DNA of 64,000 nt, from contig JAREIK010011355.1 of NCBI GenBank assembly GCA_029783825.1, positions 1-64,000 of the forward strand. Direction: 5' to 3'. The notes under the pieces were generated by a model. That model searched no databases. It had not been told where the DNA came from and saw nothing but the letters and a program-made list of their open reading frames with translations. Every line of letters begins with the position of its first letter. Position 1 is the first letter of the stretch. Positions 1-11,934 of this stretch are shown here, piece by piece. Made by a program: the position numbers and the translations under genes. The DNA comes from Sapria himalayana. Taxonomy: Eukaryota; Streptophyta; Magnoliopsida; Malpighiales; Rafflesiaceae.

Positions 1-1805
1 ACATGTATTATAAATATAGTTACATGTGGTTATACATTTAGTTACACATATAATTAAACATATATTTATACTTGTATGTTTATATATTTGTTAATATAAT
101 TTTATATATGCATACATATAGTAATGTATAGGTATAGATATACTAAAATACTTTTTTATATACTACTATTTACAAATATATATTAAATATAAGCTGTAAA
201 TTTAATATATAAATACAATTATGCTTAAACTTTTAATGGCATACACATAGTACGATACAATTATTTGTAGTTATATATTAATTTACATATAATTTATATA
301 GTTATAAATAGTTATATATAATTAAACATATAGTATATATAGATATATTCATACAAGTTGTAATAAGTAGTTATCCATAAATAAAAACAATGTTATAAAA
401 TTTTTTTTGCTTTAATTATATTAATACATAAATGTATATATAGTTGCAATTATAGTTATATATAATTATATAGACATTTATTTAGTTATACAAATATTTA
501 TATATAGTTATACTCATTTAGTTTAACATAATGTTGTATTTTGTTATACATTTAATTATAAATATTGTTACATGTTATTATACATATAGTTACACATATA
601 GTTAAATGTATATTTATACATGTAGGTTTTTATATTTTTTAATTTAATTTTTTATACATATAGTTATGTATAGGTATAGATATACTAAAATACTTTTTAT
701 ATACTACTATATGCAAATATATATTAAATATAAGCAGTAAATTTAATATTTAAATATAATTATGAATAAAACTTTTTAAGTAATACACATATTAAGATAT
801 AATTATTTATATATTATGTTATATATTATGTTACATATAATATATTATATGTAACATAGTAATATTTAAATATAGTTAAATATAATATATATAATATATT
901 ATATTATGTTATACACATAATATATATTATATATTATGTTACATATATTATATTATGTTACATATATTACATATATGTTACATATATTATATATTATATG
1001 TTATATTATGTTACACATATAATACATATATTATATAATATAGTAATATTTAACATAGTGATATATTATATTATGTTATATATAATATATATTATGTTAT
1101 ACACATAGTAATATTTAAATATAGTTATATATTATGTGACATATAATATATATAATTATAAATAGTTATATATAATTAAACAAATTGTTATATATAGATA
1201 TATTTATACAAGTAGTGATAAGTAGTTATACATAAATATATACAACGATATAAACAAATAATTTAATTCAATTATATGAATACATATATGTATATAGAGT
1301 TACAAATATAGTTGTATTTACTTATATAGTGTTACATATTTATACAAATATCTATATATAGTTATACACATATAGTTATAAATATGTATGTAGTTAAAGA
1401 TATAATTATATTTAGCATTTATATAGGTATACATTTAGTAAAATATAATTATATTTAGTTATATATTAGTATACATAGAGTATATATTTTTTAGAAATAT
1501 AGTTATATAGAATTATACATATAGTTATACATTATTATATTGTTACAAATTAGTTATATAAAGTTATAAATATAGTTATAAAAGTAGTTTAATTTATTAT
1601 AAATATAGTTTAAAATACTTTTATATAAAATGGTATATGATTATATAATTTAATACGTGAATCTATATAATATTTGTGACTAAAATATTTTTATAAATGT
1701 TACTTAAATATTATTATATTTATATATAACACTTTTATAAATAATATATAGTAGATATATCACATTTATATAAACATGATAAATATTCTATAATTGTAAT
1801 CAAAA
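1..1805 (+). repeat. AT-rich satellite, about 0.54 kb period (block 1)
   Basis: Almost pure A/T sequence built from TATAGTTATACATATAG-like words. A recognisable segment (GGTATAGATATACTAAAATAC) occurs near 130 and again near 673, a period of about 542 bases, with matching sequence on both sides. Around 800-1140 it degenerates into ATATTATGTTA words. The same family recurs at 11.9-13.6, 14.2-14.4 and 15.5-15.65 kb in this orientation and at 31.9-33.0 kb inverted. No coding potential is seen. It could be a satellite or the internal part of a non-autonomous transposon. Confidence 0.75.
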
Positions 1806-1810
1806 TGAAA

Positions 1811-2963
1811 AATATAATTAATTGTGTCAAATATAATTAATTATGTCGAGTCAAAATCATATTAGATTAAATTAAATTGAAGCAAATTTTAAGAAATTAG
1901 GAGGAGAAAAAAAACCTAATACCTAAATATACTGAAATAACGAATTTCCGAATGTCTATATATAATTCAGAGAGACGAAGATGTGTATTAGATATTTCAA
2001 GGAGAAGAACAAAGAAAAACTTACCTAATTTCAGAAGAAATATAAAATTTTTCTGATCTTGTGCTTACAATTGCATCTATTTTGGAAAAACAATGGAATT
2101 TCGATGAATTTAGGTTATAATGATTTAGCATATGATTTTTAATCAAAAATTTAAAACATTGAATTACCAACCTAAATTATGGTTGGCAAATGGTCGATGA
2201 GAAAAATCTATAAGTATTTGGTAATATACTTCTATTCGTTAAATGGTCGGTAATTAGTCAGTAATTTCTATTCGCTATTTCCATCCTAATTTACTGACAA
2301 TTTCAGACCCAAAACATCTTGGTCGGAAGTTATGGTCGGTATTCGGTGGTGAAATGGTCAGTAATTACAGACCTAAATATTTGGTCGGTAGTTTGGTCGA
2401 AAATTATAACCTTAAAAATATATTGGATAACCATATACTGACCATTTTTAATGGTTATATATTTTTGGTCGTTAAATGGTCGGTAATCTTTCGGTAATGT
2501 TTTTCTCTAATTCTCTTTTTTATTTACCGACCATATTATCGACCAAATATATTTGGTCGTTAATATATGGTCGTTAGTTGGTCGAGAATTTCGTCAGAAG
2601 ATTTTTCTTCAATGTGCCTCTTCAAATCTATAAATTAATCATGAATTGGTTAGTAATTACCGACCTATATATTTGGTCAGTATATGGTCGGTATGTACGA
2701 AGCTATAAATAATTTGAAAAAAGACTATACCGACCAAGTATATGCTAGGTTGTTAAATGATCGGTAATATATTCGATAACCACTCTACAAACTGATTACC
2801 GACCAAAAATATTTGATTAGCAATTATGGTTGGTCTTTGGTCGATAAAATTTTTTTTTTCGTTTCTCTTTTTTGGTCGCTAACCGATCGTATTTTGGACA
2901 ACAATTAGTGATCGAATTTTTTGGTCAGTATTTTGGTAGGTATTATCGTAATTTTTAATAGTG
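1811..2963. mobile_element. CACTA element of a second family, right end
   Basis: From about 2160 the sequence is crowded with TGGTCGGTA and its reverse complement TACCGACCA, often spaced as TTACCGACC..GGTCGGTAA; this is typical of CACTA subterminal repeats bound by a TNPA-like protein. The block stops at 2963 with AATTTTTAATAGTG, whose reverse complement starts CACTATTAAAAATT. This is a CACTA terminus different from the CACTACAAGAAAA family elsewhere in the window. Sequence matching the intron of the captured Sm-F gene resumes immediately after it. No left terminus is visible before the AT satellite, so the element looks truncated. No transposase is encoded. Confidence 0.6.
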
Positions 2964-3004
2964 ATTGCATTGTTCATTAGTTTTTTTATTGCTGAATATC
3001 GCAG

Positions 3005-3565
3005 ACCATATCCATTAATCCCAAGCTTTTATTAACAACTTGACTGTGAAGACGATCATTGTAAAACTCAAGTGGGGAATGGAATACATAGGTGGGCTAC
3101 CATGTGTTATTTTGCTGTGCATTGCATTTTTTTTCATTTTTTTGGTTTCTTTCAAGTTTCTTTGCTTCGTTGGATTCCTATATGAACCTACATGTGTGCA
3201 AAATTTCAATACCATGCAGCCTATTGTCATTTCAACTTCCATTTCTATTTTGTTTGGTAATTTCTAACTTTCTTATAATTAACCATGGACTGATGCGTAA
3301 AACTAGGCAAAATAGAAGATTATGTTGATGAGCAGTTTACTAGAAATCTTGGAAAAATCTTGATATGATAATTTAAAAATAAGCTCATGATTATCTTGTT
3401 ATGTGAATTTTCTAGCAAATGGCAGTTGGTGTTGCAAGTGATAGTCTATATGTTTATCAGTGGCATAGTATTTATTCTTTATTAGTTTGTAAATGTAGTA
3501 TGTTATGATCTATATGCAAGTGTAACAATGTTATCTATCTGCATGGAGTACTAGAGAAAAATAAC
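3005..3565 (+). pseudogene. captured Sm-F (spliceosomal snRNP F) gene, copy A, broken
   Basis: Relic of the gene for the small nuclear ribonucleoprotein Sm-F, a subunit of the heptameric Sm ring on spliceosomal snRNAs. Exon-like pieces lie at 3005-3091 (INPK, then VKLKWGMEY), about 3157-3193 (DSYMNLH), 3303-3366 (EDYVDEQFTRNLG.ILI) and 3521-3565 (CNNVIYLHGVLE), separated by introns. The order and spacing match the copy at 37.2 kb and the known Sm-F protein order. It is broken: one base is missing after the INPK codons, one base is extra in the third exon, and the splice donor after ILI has changed to TGATAA. The first-exon start is absent; the second CACTA family sits in that intron. Confidence 0.8.
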
Positions 3566-3889
3566 TAGAAGATGTTGGCCATGGAGGGATATGCTCAGGT
3601 GCTAGAGAAATATGCAGTTCTTGAGGAGCTAGGAGAAAGAAAATAATATCAATTTCACAGATAGATTATACTTTATGCACTGTCATTAGATACATTAATG
3701 CAAAATAAGATGTAATCAAGTTTTTTTATGATTCTGTTTTACCTGTTTAACATATTGTACCAAATTATTTTATTAATTGATTTTATTTTTTAAAAATTAT
3801 AAATAATGGTTTATAATTTATGTTATTATTAAATTTAATATAAAAATTTAAAAATATGTAATTAAATTTTATGTAAAAAATTAAAAATA

Positions 3890-4148
3890 TGAACTAATTT
3901 TGGAATGAAAATAGCTAGGGATTTTTTTCCTCGCTAATTTAGCTAAGGAATTTTTCCTCGCTATTTTAGCTAGAAATTTTTTTCATGCTAATTTAGCTAG
4001 GGAATATTTTCCTTGTAAATTTTTAGCGACCATCACTATAGCTTGGGAAATGTTCCGTCATTATTCCATAGTTATATACAATTTAGCGACGAATAAAAAA
4101 ATATAGCTAGGGGATTTTCTCTAACTATTTGTTATATTTTTTGTGGTG
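3890..4148 (+). repeat. CACTA subterminal repeats and right terminus
   Basis: Repeated AATTTAGCTAGGGAATTTTTCC-type words, alternating with CCTCGCTAATTTAGC and the inverted CTAGC form, crowd the last 250 bases before the terminus. This is the expected TNPA-binding subterminal zone of an En/Spm-type element. The same words recur at 9781-10120, 23113-23400, 38405-38674 and 53380-53796. Confidence 0.7.
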
Positions 4149-7100
4149 TGTCTATCTTTCTATCTATTATTCTTTCTATGTTTCTATCTACCTATCTTTA
4201 TATCTACCTATCATTAAATCTATCTCTATTTATGTCAATATTTTTATATGTTTGTATGTCTATCTGTAAATCTATCTATTTGTCTATTTGTCTATGTGTC
4301 AATCTGTGTATTTTTCTTTCTGTCTATATATCATTCTATCAATTTGTCTATCTATATTTCTATCTATCTATCTATCAACTATTTATCTATCAACTATTTA
4401 TCTATCATAATGTGTATGTATAAATGTGTCTTTCTGTCTATCTATCTATCTATTAATCTATTTATCTATAAACAGGTCTATCTATCTATCTGTATATCTA
4501 TATATCTATCTATCTATATATCTATCTATATATATGTTTATTTGTAAATTTGCTTATGTGTCTATTTGTCCAACTAACTATTTGTCTATTTGTTTATCTA
4601 TGCATCTTCTTATCTATCTATCTATCTATAAACTTATCTGCCTATAAATATGTCTATCTATCTATCTTTCTGTCTGTCTATCTTTCTACATGTCTATCTG
4701 TCTATATGGCTATCTATATAATTGTCTATCTATCTATCTAACTATCTATATATCTATCTGTCTGTCAATCTATAAACATGTCTATCTATCTACCAATCAA
4801 TCTATCTATCTATCTAACTATCTATCTATTTTTCAATGTGTCTATTTTTCTATCAATCAATCATTCTATCTATCTATCTTTCTTTATATCTATCTATCAA
4901 TCTATCTAACTATCTAACTATATGATGATCTAACTATCTAATTATCTATCTATCTATATATCGATCTATCTATCTATCTATTTATCTCTCTCTCTCTCTC
5001 TCTCTCTCCCCCCCTCTATCTATTTATCTATATATCAATCTATCAATCCATCAATATATCTATCGATCTTCCTATTTATTTACATATCTATCTATCTATA
5101 TATTTGTCTATCTAACTATATATCTATTTATCTGTCTGTTTTCTCTCTATCTATCTATCTTTACTATATGTCTATCTATATATAGGACTATCTATCAATT
5201 TATCAATATATCTATCTATTTTTCAATCTATATATCTATTTATCTATATATCTATCTATATCACTCTAACTAACTATCTATCGAACTATCTATATATCTA
5301 TGTATCTTATATATTCCCAACTATCTATAAATCTATCTATCTATTAATTTAACAATCTATATATATATATATATCTATCTATCTATATATCAATCAATCA
5401 TTCTATATGTCTATCTATCTATATTTGTATCTATCTAACTATCTACCTATCTTTATTTATTTTTAATGATCTATTTATTTATCTCTCTTTTTGTCTATCT
5501 TTCTATTTGTATATCTATCTATCTCTCTAACTGTCTATCTATCTATTTGTCTATTTTTCTATCTGTCTCTCTATCGTTCTATCTATCTATCTATCTATAT
5601 GCGTATCTACCTATCTCAATATCTTTCTATCTATCTAACTATTAATCTATGAATCAATCAATCTATCTATATTTCTATCTATGTATCTATCTATTTGTCT
5701 ATCTATCTATCTATATATTTATCTATCTAACTATCAATCTATTTAAATGTCTAAATGTCTATTTGTTTATCTATTTAAATGTCTATCTATCTACGGTCTA
5801 TCTATATATCTATTAATCTATCTATCTAGGTATCATTCTATCTATATGTCTATCTATCTATCAATCTAATTGTATATCTATCAATATATTTGTCTATCTA
5901 TCTATCTATATGTCTATCTATCTATCTTCCTATCTATCTATCTATCTATCTATCTATTTGTCTGTCTATTTATTTATCTATCTTTTTGCCCATCTTTCTA
6001 TCTATCTATATATTTATCTAAATATTTTTATATCAATCTTTATGTCTATCTATATATCTATATGTCAAATATATATCTGTTTATCTATTTTTCTATCTAT
6101 TTGTCTATCTTCTATCAGCCTATCTATCTATCTATCTAAATATATATTTGTCTATCTATCTATCTGTATATCTGGCTATCAAAATATCTGTCTATCTATC
6201 TAGCTATCTATCTTATATCTATCTATCTATTTGTGAATTTGTCTATATGTCTCTTTATCTATCTATCTATTTATCTATCTATCTTTAAATCAATCTATCT
6301 ATTTGTATATATATAACACATATTTATATATCTATCTGTCTATGTTTTTATCTATCTATCTATCTATCTATCATCTATCAATCTATTTGTCTATCTATCT
6401 ATCATTTTATTTGTCTATCTGTCTATGTTTACTTTGATCTAACTATCAATTTGTTTATTTATCATTTTGTCTATCTATCCATTTATCAATCAATCAATCA
6501 AACAATATATCTATCTATCTTTTGGTCTATCTATTAATCTGCTAGTGTGTCTATCTATTTATCTATCTATCTATCAATCTATCTATCTACCAATCTATTA
6601 ATAAGTCAATCAGTCTATCAGTCTATCTTTTTATCTATATATTTGTATACATATCTACTTATATATGTGTCTATGTGTATATCTAACTGTGTGTATATTT
6701 ATCTTTCTACCTATATTTATATCTATATATCATTCTATCTGCCTATCTAACAACTATATATCTATCTATCTATCTATGTATCTACCTGTCTATTTGTCAA
6801 TCTTTTAATATGTTAATCTATGAATCTTAATATCTCTCTATATGTATATCTATTTATTCGTGTATCTATTTGGCTATCTATCTCTTTGTCTATCTATTTA
6901 TCTAAAAATATATCAATGTGTCAATCAATCTATCAATCTATTTGTCTATATATTTATGTGTCTATTTGTCTATGTGTCTATCTATGTATTGATATATCTA
7001 ACTATCTTTCAATCTATCTATGTGTCAATATTTCTATCTATCTATCTAGCCGACTCTCTATTTATTTGTCTATCTATTTATCTATCTAATTGTCTATCGA

Positions 7101-7218
7101 TCTATCTATCTGTCTATCTATCTATATTTCTATCTATCTATCTATCTATATGTCTGTCTATCTATCTATCTATTTATATGTTTATCTATCTATCTATCTA
7201 ACTTTCTATCTATGAGTA

Positions 7219-7263
<45 letters not shown>

Positions 7264-9780
7264 GTCTAACTTTCTATTTGTCTATTTGTCAATCTTTTAA
7301 TATGTTAATATATTGATCTTACTATCTCTCTATATGTATATCTATTTATTCGTGTATATATTTGGCAATCTATCATTTTGTCTATCTATTTATCTAAAAA
7401 TATATCAATCTGTCAATATATCTATCAATCTATTTGTCTATATATTTATGTGTATATTTGTCTATGTGTCTATCTATGTATCGATATATCTATCTATCTT
7501 TCAATCTGTCTATGTGTCAATATTTCTATCTATCTAGCCGACTTTCTATTTATTTGTCTATCTATTTATCTATCTAATTGTCTATCTACCTATCTGTCTA
7601 TGTATCTATATTTCTATCTATCTATATGTCTATCTATATATCTGTTTATATGTTTATCTATCTATCTATCTAACTTTCTATAGTGTATATATATATATTT
7701 ATTTATATCTGTCTAACTTTCTATTTGTCTATTTGTCTAACTATATATTTGTCTATCTATCTATCTATATATCTCTCTTTATTCATATCTATCTTTCTAT
7801 CTTACTATCTATTTGTCTTACTATCTACATATCTATTTGTCTATCTATCTATGTGTTTATTTGTCTATCTATCGATCGATCTATCTATCTATCTATTTTT
7901 CTATCTATCTGCCTATCTATCTATCTATCTGTTTATCTGTTTATCTTTCTATCTGTTTATCTATCTATCTTTTTATCTATTTATCAATCATTCTATATAC
8001 CTATCTACCTATCTATTTTCCTATCTGTCTATTTATCTTTGGGTTTACTATTTATGCATATATCTGTCTATCTATTTTTCTTTCTATACATCTATTTATC
8101 TATATATCTATCTATCTGCTTATCTATCTATCTATTTGTCTATGTGTATATCAATCTATATCTCTACTTGTATTCATTTCTACCTATGTATCTATCTATC
8201 TATCTGTCCATCATTCAAACTATCAATATGTTTATCTGTCTATTTGTCTATCTATTTATTCATTTTTCTATCTATTTTTTGGCATGTCTATCTATTTGTC
8301 TATTTGCCTATCTATCTAATTGTTTATCTATCAATCTGTCAACCTATCAATCTATAAAACTATTAGTATGTCTATCAATATTTCTATCTATCTGTCTATT
8401 TATTATCTATCTCTTCATCTATCTATCTTTCTATCTATGTTTCTATATTACTATCTATCTAACTTTCAATTTATCTATCTATCTAACTATATATTTGTCT
8501 ATATGTCTATTAGTCTATCTTTCTATCTTTCTTTCTATCTCCCTGTCTATATGTCAATCTATTTCTCTAACATTTTAACTATCTTACTACATATATACCT
8601 ATCTATTTGTCTATTTGTCTATGTTTTTATCTATCTATCTATCTTTCTATATATCTATCTATCTATTGGTTTATGTGTCTATCTATTTATCTATCTGTCT
8701 ATATATCTAGTTATTTATTTATATATTTGTCTATTTATTTATCTATCGATGTGTCAATCTTCCTATCCATTTGTATTTTAATCTTTCTATCTATCTATTT
8801 ATCTACCAATTAGTATATTAGTCTATCTGTATATTTGTCTATCTATATATCTGTAAATCTATCTATCTATTAATCTATCTATCTGTAAATATATGAATCT
8901 ATCAATCTATCAATCTGCCTATCTGTTTATCTATCAATTTTTCTATATATCTACCTATATATGTGTCTATCTCTTTTTTAGAACTATGTGTGCATATATC
9001 TATCTATATATCTTTCTATCTAAGTATCTTTCTCCCTATCTAAATTAATATCTCTCTATCTAGCTTTCTTACTTTTTATCTATTTATCTGTCTATCTATC
9101 TACATATCTATCTGTCAATCTAATAATATGTAAATATATAAATCTTTCTATCTTTCTATCTATCTATTTGTTTATCTATCTATCTATTTATATTTCTATC
9201 TATTGATCTATCTGTTTATCTATCTATCTATGTTTTTGTCTATCATTCTTTTAGTCTATCTATCTATCACTCTATCAATCTATAAATCAATCTATCTCTC
9301 TGTATGTCTTTATGTCTATCTATCCAACTATCTATGTTTCTACAGATCTATTTATATATTTATATATCTTTCTATTTTCCTATGTGTCTATGTTTCTATA
9401 TATCTATTAAGTTGTCTATCCATCTTTTTATCTTTCTATCTATATGTCAATCAATCAATTAATCAATCTATCTATCTGTCAATCTCTCTATATTTTTATT
9501 TGTCTACATGTCTATATATCAATCTATAAATATGTCAATCCATCAATATGTCAATTTCTCAATCTACCTATCTTTCTTTCTGTCTATCTATTTATCTATC
9601 TATCTCTCTATATATTTATCAGTCTTTATCCCTATCTGTGTATTTATCTATCTATTTATTTGTCAATATGTCAATATGTCTATTTATCTATCTCTCTATC
9701 TATCTTTATGTAAATCTATTTATCTTTCTATCTATTATATTTTTTATTTATTTTTTTATCTATCTATATATCAGTCTATA
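4149..9780 (+). repeat. CTAT tetranucleotide array 1 (5.6 kb)
   Basis: Long degenerate (CTAT)n array. Common variant tetramers are TTGT, CAAT, ATAT, TTTA and TGTC; most substitutions keep the four-base phase. The plus strand is therefore open in long stretches reading Ser-Ile-Tyr-Leu, which is a by-product of the repeat and not a gene. Internal interruptions include (TC)n near 4986-5006, a (GT)n(TA)n run near 7217-7262, and a 492-bp duplication. It is bounded on the left by a CACTA right terminus (4148) and on the right by a CACTA left terminus (9781). Confidence 0.95.
6800..7770 (+). repeat. 492-bp tandem duplication inside CTAT array 1
   Basis: The landmark TATTTATTCGTGTAT occurs near 6852 and 7344, and the irregular words around it (TTTGGC, CTAAAAATATATCAAT, CTAGCCGACT.TCTATTTATTTG) repeat in the same order, offset 492 bases. 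A shorter third match begins near 7710. The copies differ by scattered substitutions. Confidence 0.8.
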
Positions 9781-10120
9781 TACTACAAGAAAATTCCGAT
9801 ATAGCTAGGGACAATTCCCTAGCTAAATGAGCATTTTCATCACTAAATGGGATATAACGACGGATTAACGATGGATTAATGATGTATTGGTTTCTTATCT
9901 AAAGTGCTCGTTGCTAAAATTTAGTGAGTGAAATTGTCACTAGCTAAAAATTTGGCCACGAAAAAATCCCTAATTAAAAAAATAAATTCTCTCTAAATTA
10001 GCAAGCTAATTGAGATTTTCCGTTGCTAAATCGATATAATGACAGAAGCTTTCCCAAGCTAAAGTGCTCAACGCTAAATATTAGTGGCGGAAATAATTCA
10101 TAGCTAAATATCTAGAATAA
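9781..10120. mobile_element. CACTA left terminus with subterminal repeats
   Basis: TACTACAAGAAAATTCCG at 9781 is the family terminus with the first C changed to T. Inward there are AGCTAGGGACAATTCCCTAGCT, CTAGCTAAAAATTTGGC and similar motifs to about 10110. The subterminal order (AGCACTTTAGCTTGGGAAAG on the minus strand) matches copy A and copy B, so this is the 3' end of an element lying on the minus strand. The three bases outside are ATA, the same as those outside the right terminus at 38674. Confidence 0.75.
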
Positions 10121-10124
10121 TTTC

Positions 10125-10345
10125 TGCCGTTGCCGCTACTGCCGCTGTTGCCGCTGCTGTCACTGTTGCCACTGCTGCTGCTACTGCCATTGCTGCTGTT
10201 GCTGCCGCCACCACCGCTGCCCCTGCTACGGCTGCTATGTTGCTGCCCCTGTTGCCTGCTGTTGCGCTGCTGCCATTGTTGCCGCCATAGCCGTCGCTGC
10301 CACTGCTGCCGCTACTACCACTACTGCTGCCGCTACTACTGCCGA
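10125..10345 (-). repeat. GC-rich triplet repeat island
   Basis: Degenerate three-base-phase sequence of GCN and GGN triplets (minus strand reads GGCAGTAGCGGCAACGG-like words) embedded in AT-rich DNA. Similar islands lie at 62.44-62.72 and 63.50-63.96 kb. Its open frames (poly-Ser/Gly or poly-Ala) are low complexity. On the minus strand the 100 bases before it can be read as a Ser/Gln-rich peptide (RSSSPPHQQLAQ) running into the SSG stretch, so a captured exon origin is possible but unproven. Confidence 0.75.
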
Positions 10346-10870
10346 CAATAAAAGTATGGTTGGTGATGATGCTCGACTGATGAATTTGAGATTGAGCAAG
10401 TTGTTGATGAGGCGGAGAGCTGCTTCTCCCAAAATAGGACCCAAAATTCCTCCTCAACCAGAATTACATGACATTACACGAGCATCATCGTATCATCATT
10501 CTAAGACCTGGTACAATTAGAACCAATCATTACAGAATCTAGAGAAAAAAAACTTATTTATTCATATGTTCGCTTTGTACCAAGTGATAATTGCATATGA
10601 ATACATTACTAAGATTTTAAGACCAACCTCTATCTGCCTGGCTGGCTTAGACCAGAAATATCTTTTTAAAGCTTTAGGAAAAGTCTAATATCCATTACTT
10701 TTATTGCCTACATCAGTAAGCAATGCACGATAATGTTCGGACCAGCCCGAACAATTATTTATTCAAAAGTATGTTTGTGTGTAAATAGGTGTGCACGTCT
10801 AATAATATATACATGTCTACAAATAAATATATGCACCTACTTATGTATATATCGATATATAAGTACGTAT
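10346..10870. other. non-coding stretch inside CACTA element
   Basis: Moderately complex sequence with no convincing open frame beyond the Ser/Gln-rich minus-strand piece at its start. The final 80 bases enter the TATAC/GTATA-rich zone. Confidence 0.4.
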
Positions 10871-10875
10871 ATACC

Positions 10876-10943
10876 ATAGTATAAAAGTACGTATATACTG
10901 AGTATATATCTATATACTCAGTATATACGTACTTTTATACTAT
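10876..10943. repeat. perfect 32-bp inverted repeat with 4-base spacer
   Basis: Arms 10876-10907 and 10912-10943 are exact reverse complements, built from AAAAGTACGTATATACTGAG and its complement. Such a palindrome can extrude as a cruciform or fold as a long hairpin in RNA. It is the cleanest of many TATAC/GTATA palindromes in this element family (35.6-35.96, 36.78-36.88, 61.7-61.9 and 62.75-62.95 kb). Confidence 0.9.
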
Positions 10944-11371
10944 AGTATATACGTAGATATATACTTAGTATATATTTACATTTATACCAAGTATATATGT
11001 ATGTATATATTGTAATATTATATGTATGTATATATGATATATAGCATTAGATGACACACACACTTGTACATTAATGCAAATATACATACCATCAAAGAAA
11101 ACAGAAGAAAATAATACAAGATTTTTAAAACACGCATATAGGTCTCTCAGGCATGGTCAGCATTTCTCATTCTTTTTCTTCTGGTACTCCACGCAGATAT
11201 AGAATATTGTTACACCTACACATGGAGCATAACATACTACATTTACAAACAAATAATTGATAACACGCAGTCATAGATTTGAACTATGATGAAACATATT
11301 TGCACAGAATAAGAATGTAAAGAACAAACATGTGTTTGTGTGGAATTAATTATTTGGCTCATCTCATAGCT

Positions 11372-11932
11372 TTATAAGCTAATGTGCTGTTCACAGCACC
11401 ATAGAGGACCATCCAAGGCTTTTACATACCTATAATATGCTAAAACTCCACCCAACAAATTCAGGGACACATAAACATATAACATATATATATAAACAGT
11501 TATTATAGAAATGAACAAACACAAATTAAAGTTAATTGTCATACAGCTTAACAAAAATCAAAAAGATGTCTAGCAATGATGTTTAGAGATAAAGAGAGTA
11601 TAAAAATAAAATATTTTAGGAATAATAAAGATAATATATGCTAGTTCTCGTTTTGATAAAGCTGAAATTGGTAAATATGGGACCCATGCATTGGAATTAC
11701 ATAATATATAATTTCTACTATAAAAACCTATCAAATATTATATCTTTTTTCATACATAAGTTCATATATGAGCCTAAGGCCCAAGGGCTCAGATTAGGTA
11801 AAAGTACGACCCTAATTTGTATTATACCATATATGAGCCCCACCAACGGACACTCTCATGCTATGTGCTTACATATTTTTGATATTATATCTTTTGCCAT
11901 TTAATTTCAAGTTAGTGCAACGAATTAGTATT
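11372..11932 (-). repeat. inverted copy of the 61.3-61.6 kb element segment
   Basis: Reverse complement of 11372-11560 matches 61.49-61.61 kb (TTTAATTTGTGTTTGTTCAT, then GGAGTTTTAGC.TATTATAGGTAT). Further right, TTTTGATAAAGCTGAAATTGG and GGGACCCATGCATT match 61.31-61.39 kb on the opposite strand. The piece therefore belongs to the 3' region of the same CACTA family, on the minus strand. Nearby short open frames are not credible genes. The bases 11060-11371 hold nothing I recognise. Confidence 0.65.
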
Positions 11933-11934
11933 AT

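Larger units (their letters stand above)
2964..4148 (+). mobile_element. 3' end of a gene-capturing CACTA element (copy A)
   Basis: This segment matches 37.15-38.67 kb throughout, so both are copies of one element. In order it holds the captured Sm-F exons, a short stretch ending in a GATAGATTATACTTTATGCA motif near 3660, an AT-rich spacer, subterminal AGCTAGGGA / TCGCTAA motifs from about 3900, and a degenerate terminus TTTTTTGTGGTG at 4148 (the better copy reads TTCTTGTAGTG). The interior lies to the left. The first three bases outside are TGT; no matching left end is visible in the window. The CTAT array begins directly after the terminus. Confidence 0.7.

Noticed and set aside
1..1805. 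Centromeric or telomeric satellite
   Set aside because: No telomere-type hexamer or heptamer runs, and the blocks are short, dispersed and in both orientations, unlike a centromere array.
3015..3328. Overlapping short frames on both strands at the first Sm-F copy
   Set aside because: They run through exon and intron without regard to splice sites; the spliced Sm-F relic explains the region.
4148..9808. Many overlapping plus-strand open frames of 60-281 codons reading Ser-Ile-Tyr-Leu
   Set aside because: CTAT in any plus-strand frame contains no stop codon, so the frames are a consequence of the repeat. They overlap in all three frames and have no start context or homology.
10104..10457. Poly-Ala and Ser/Gly open frames in the triplet island
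   Set aside because: Low complexity in a three-base phase on both strands; no conserved domain. I kept it only as a repeat with a note on the Ser/Gln-rich flank.
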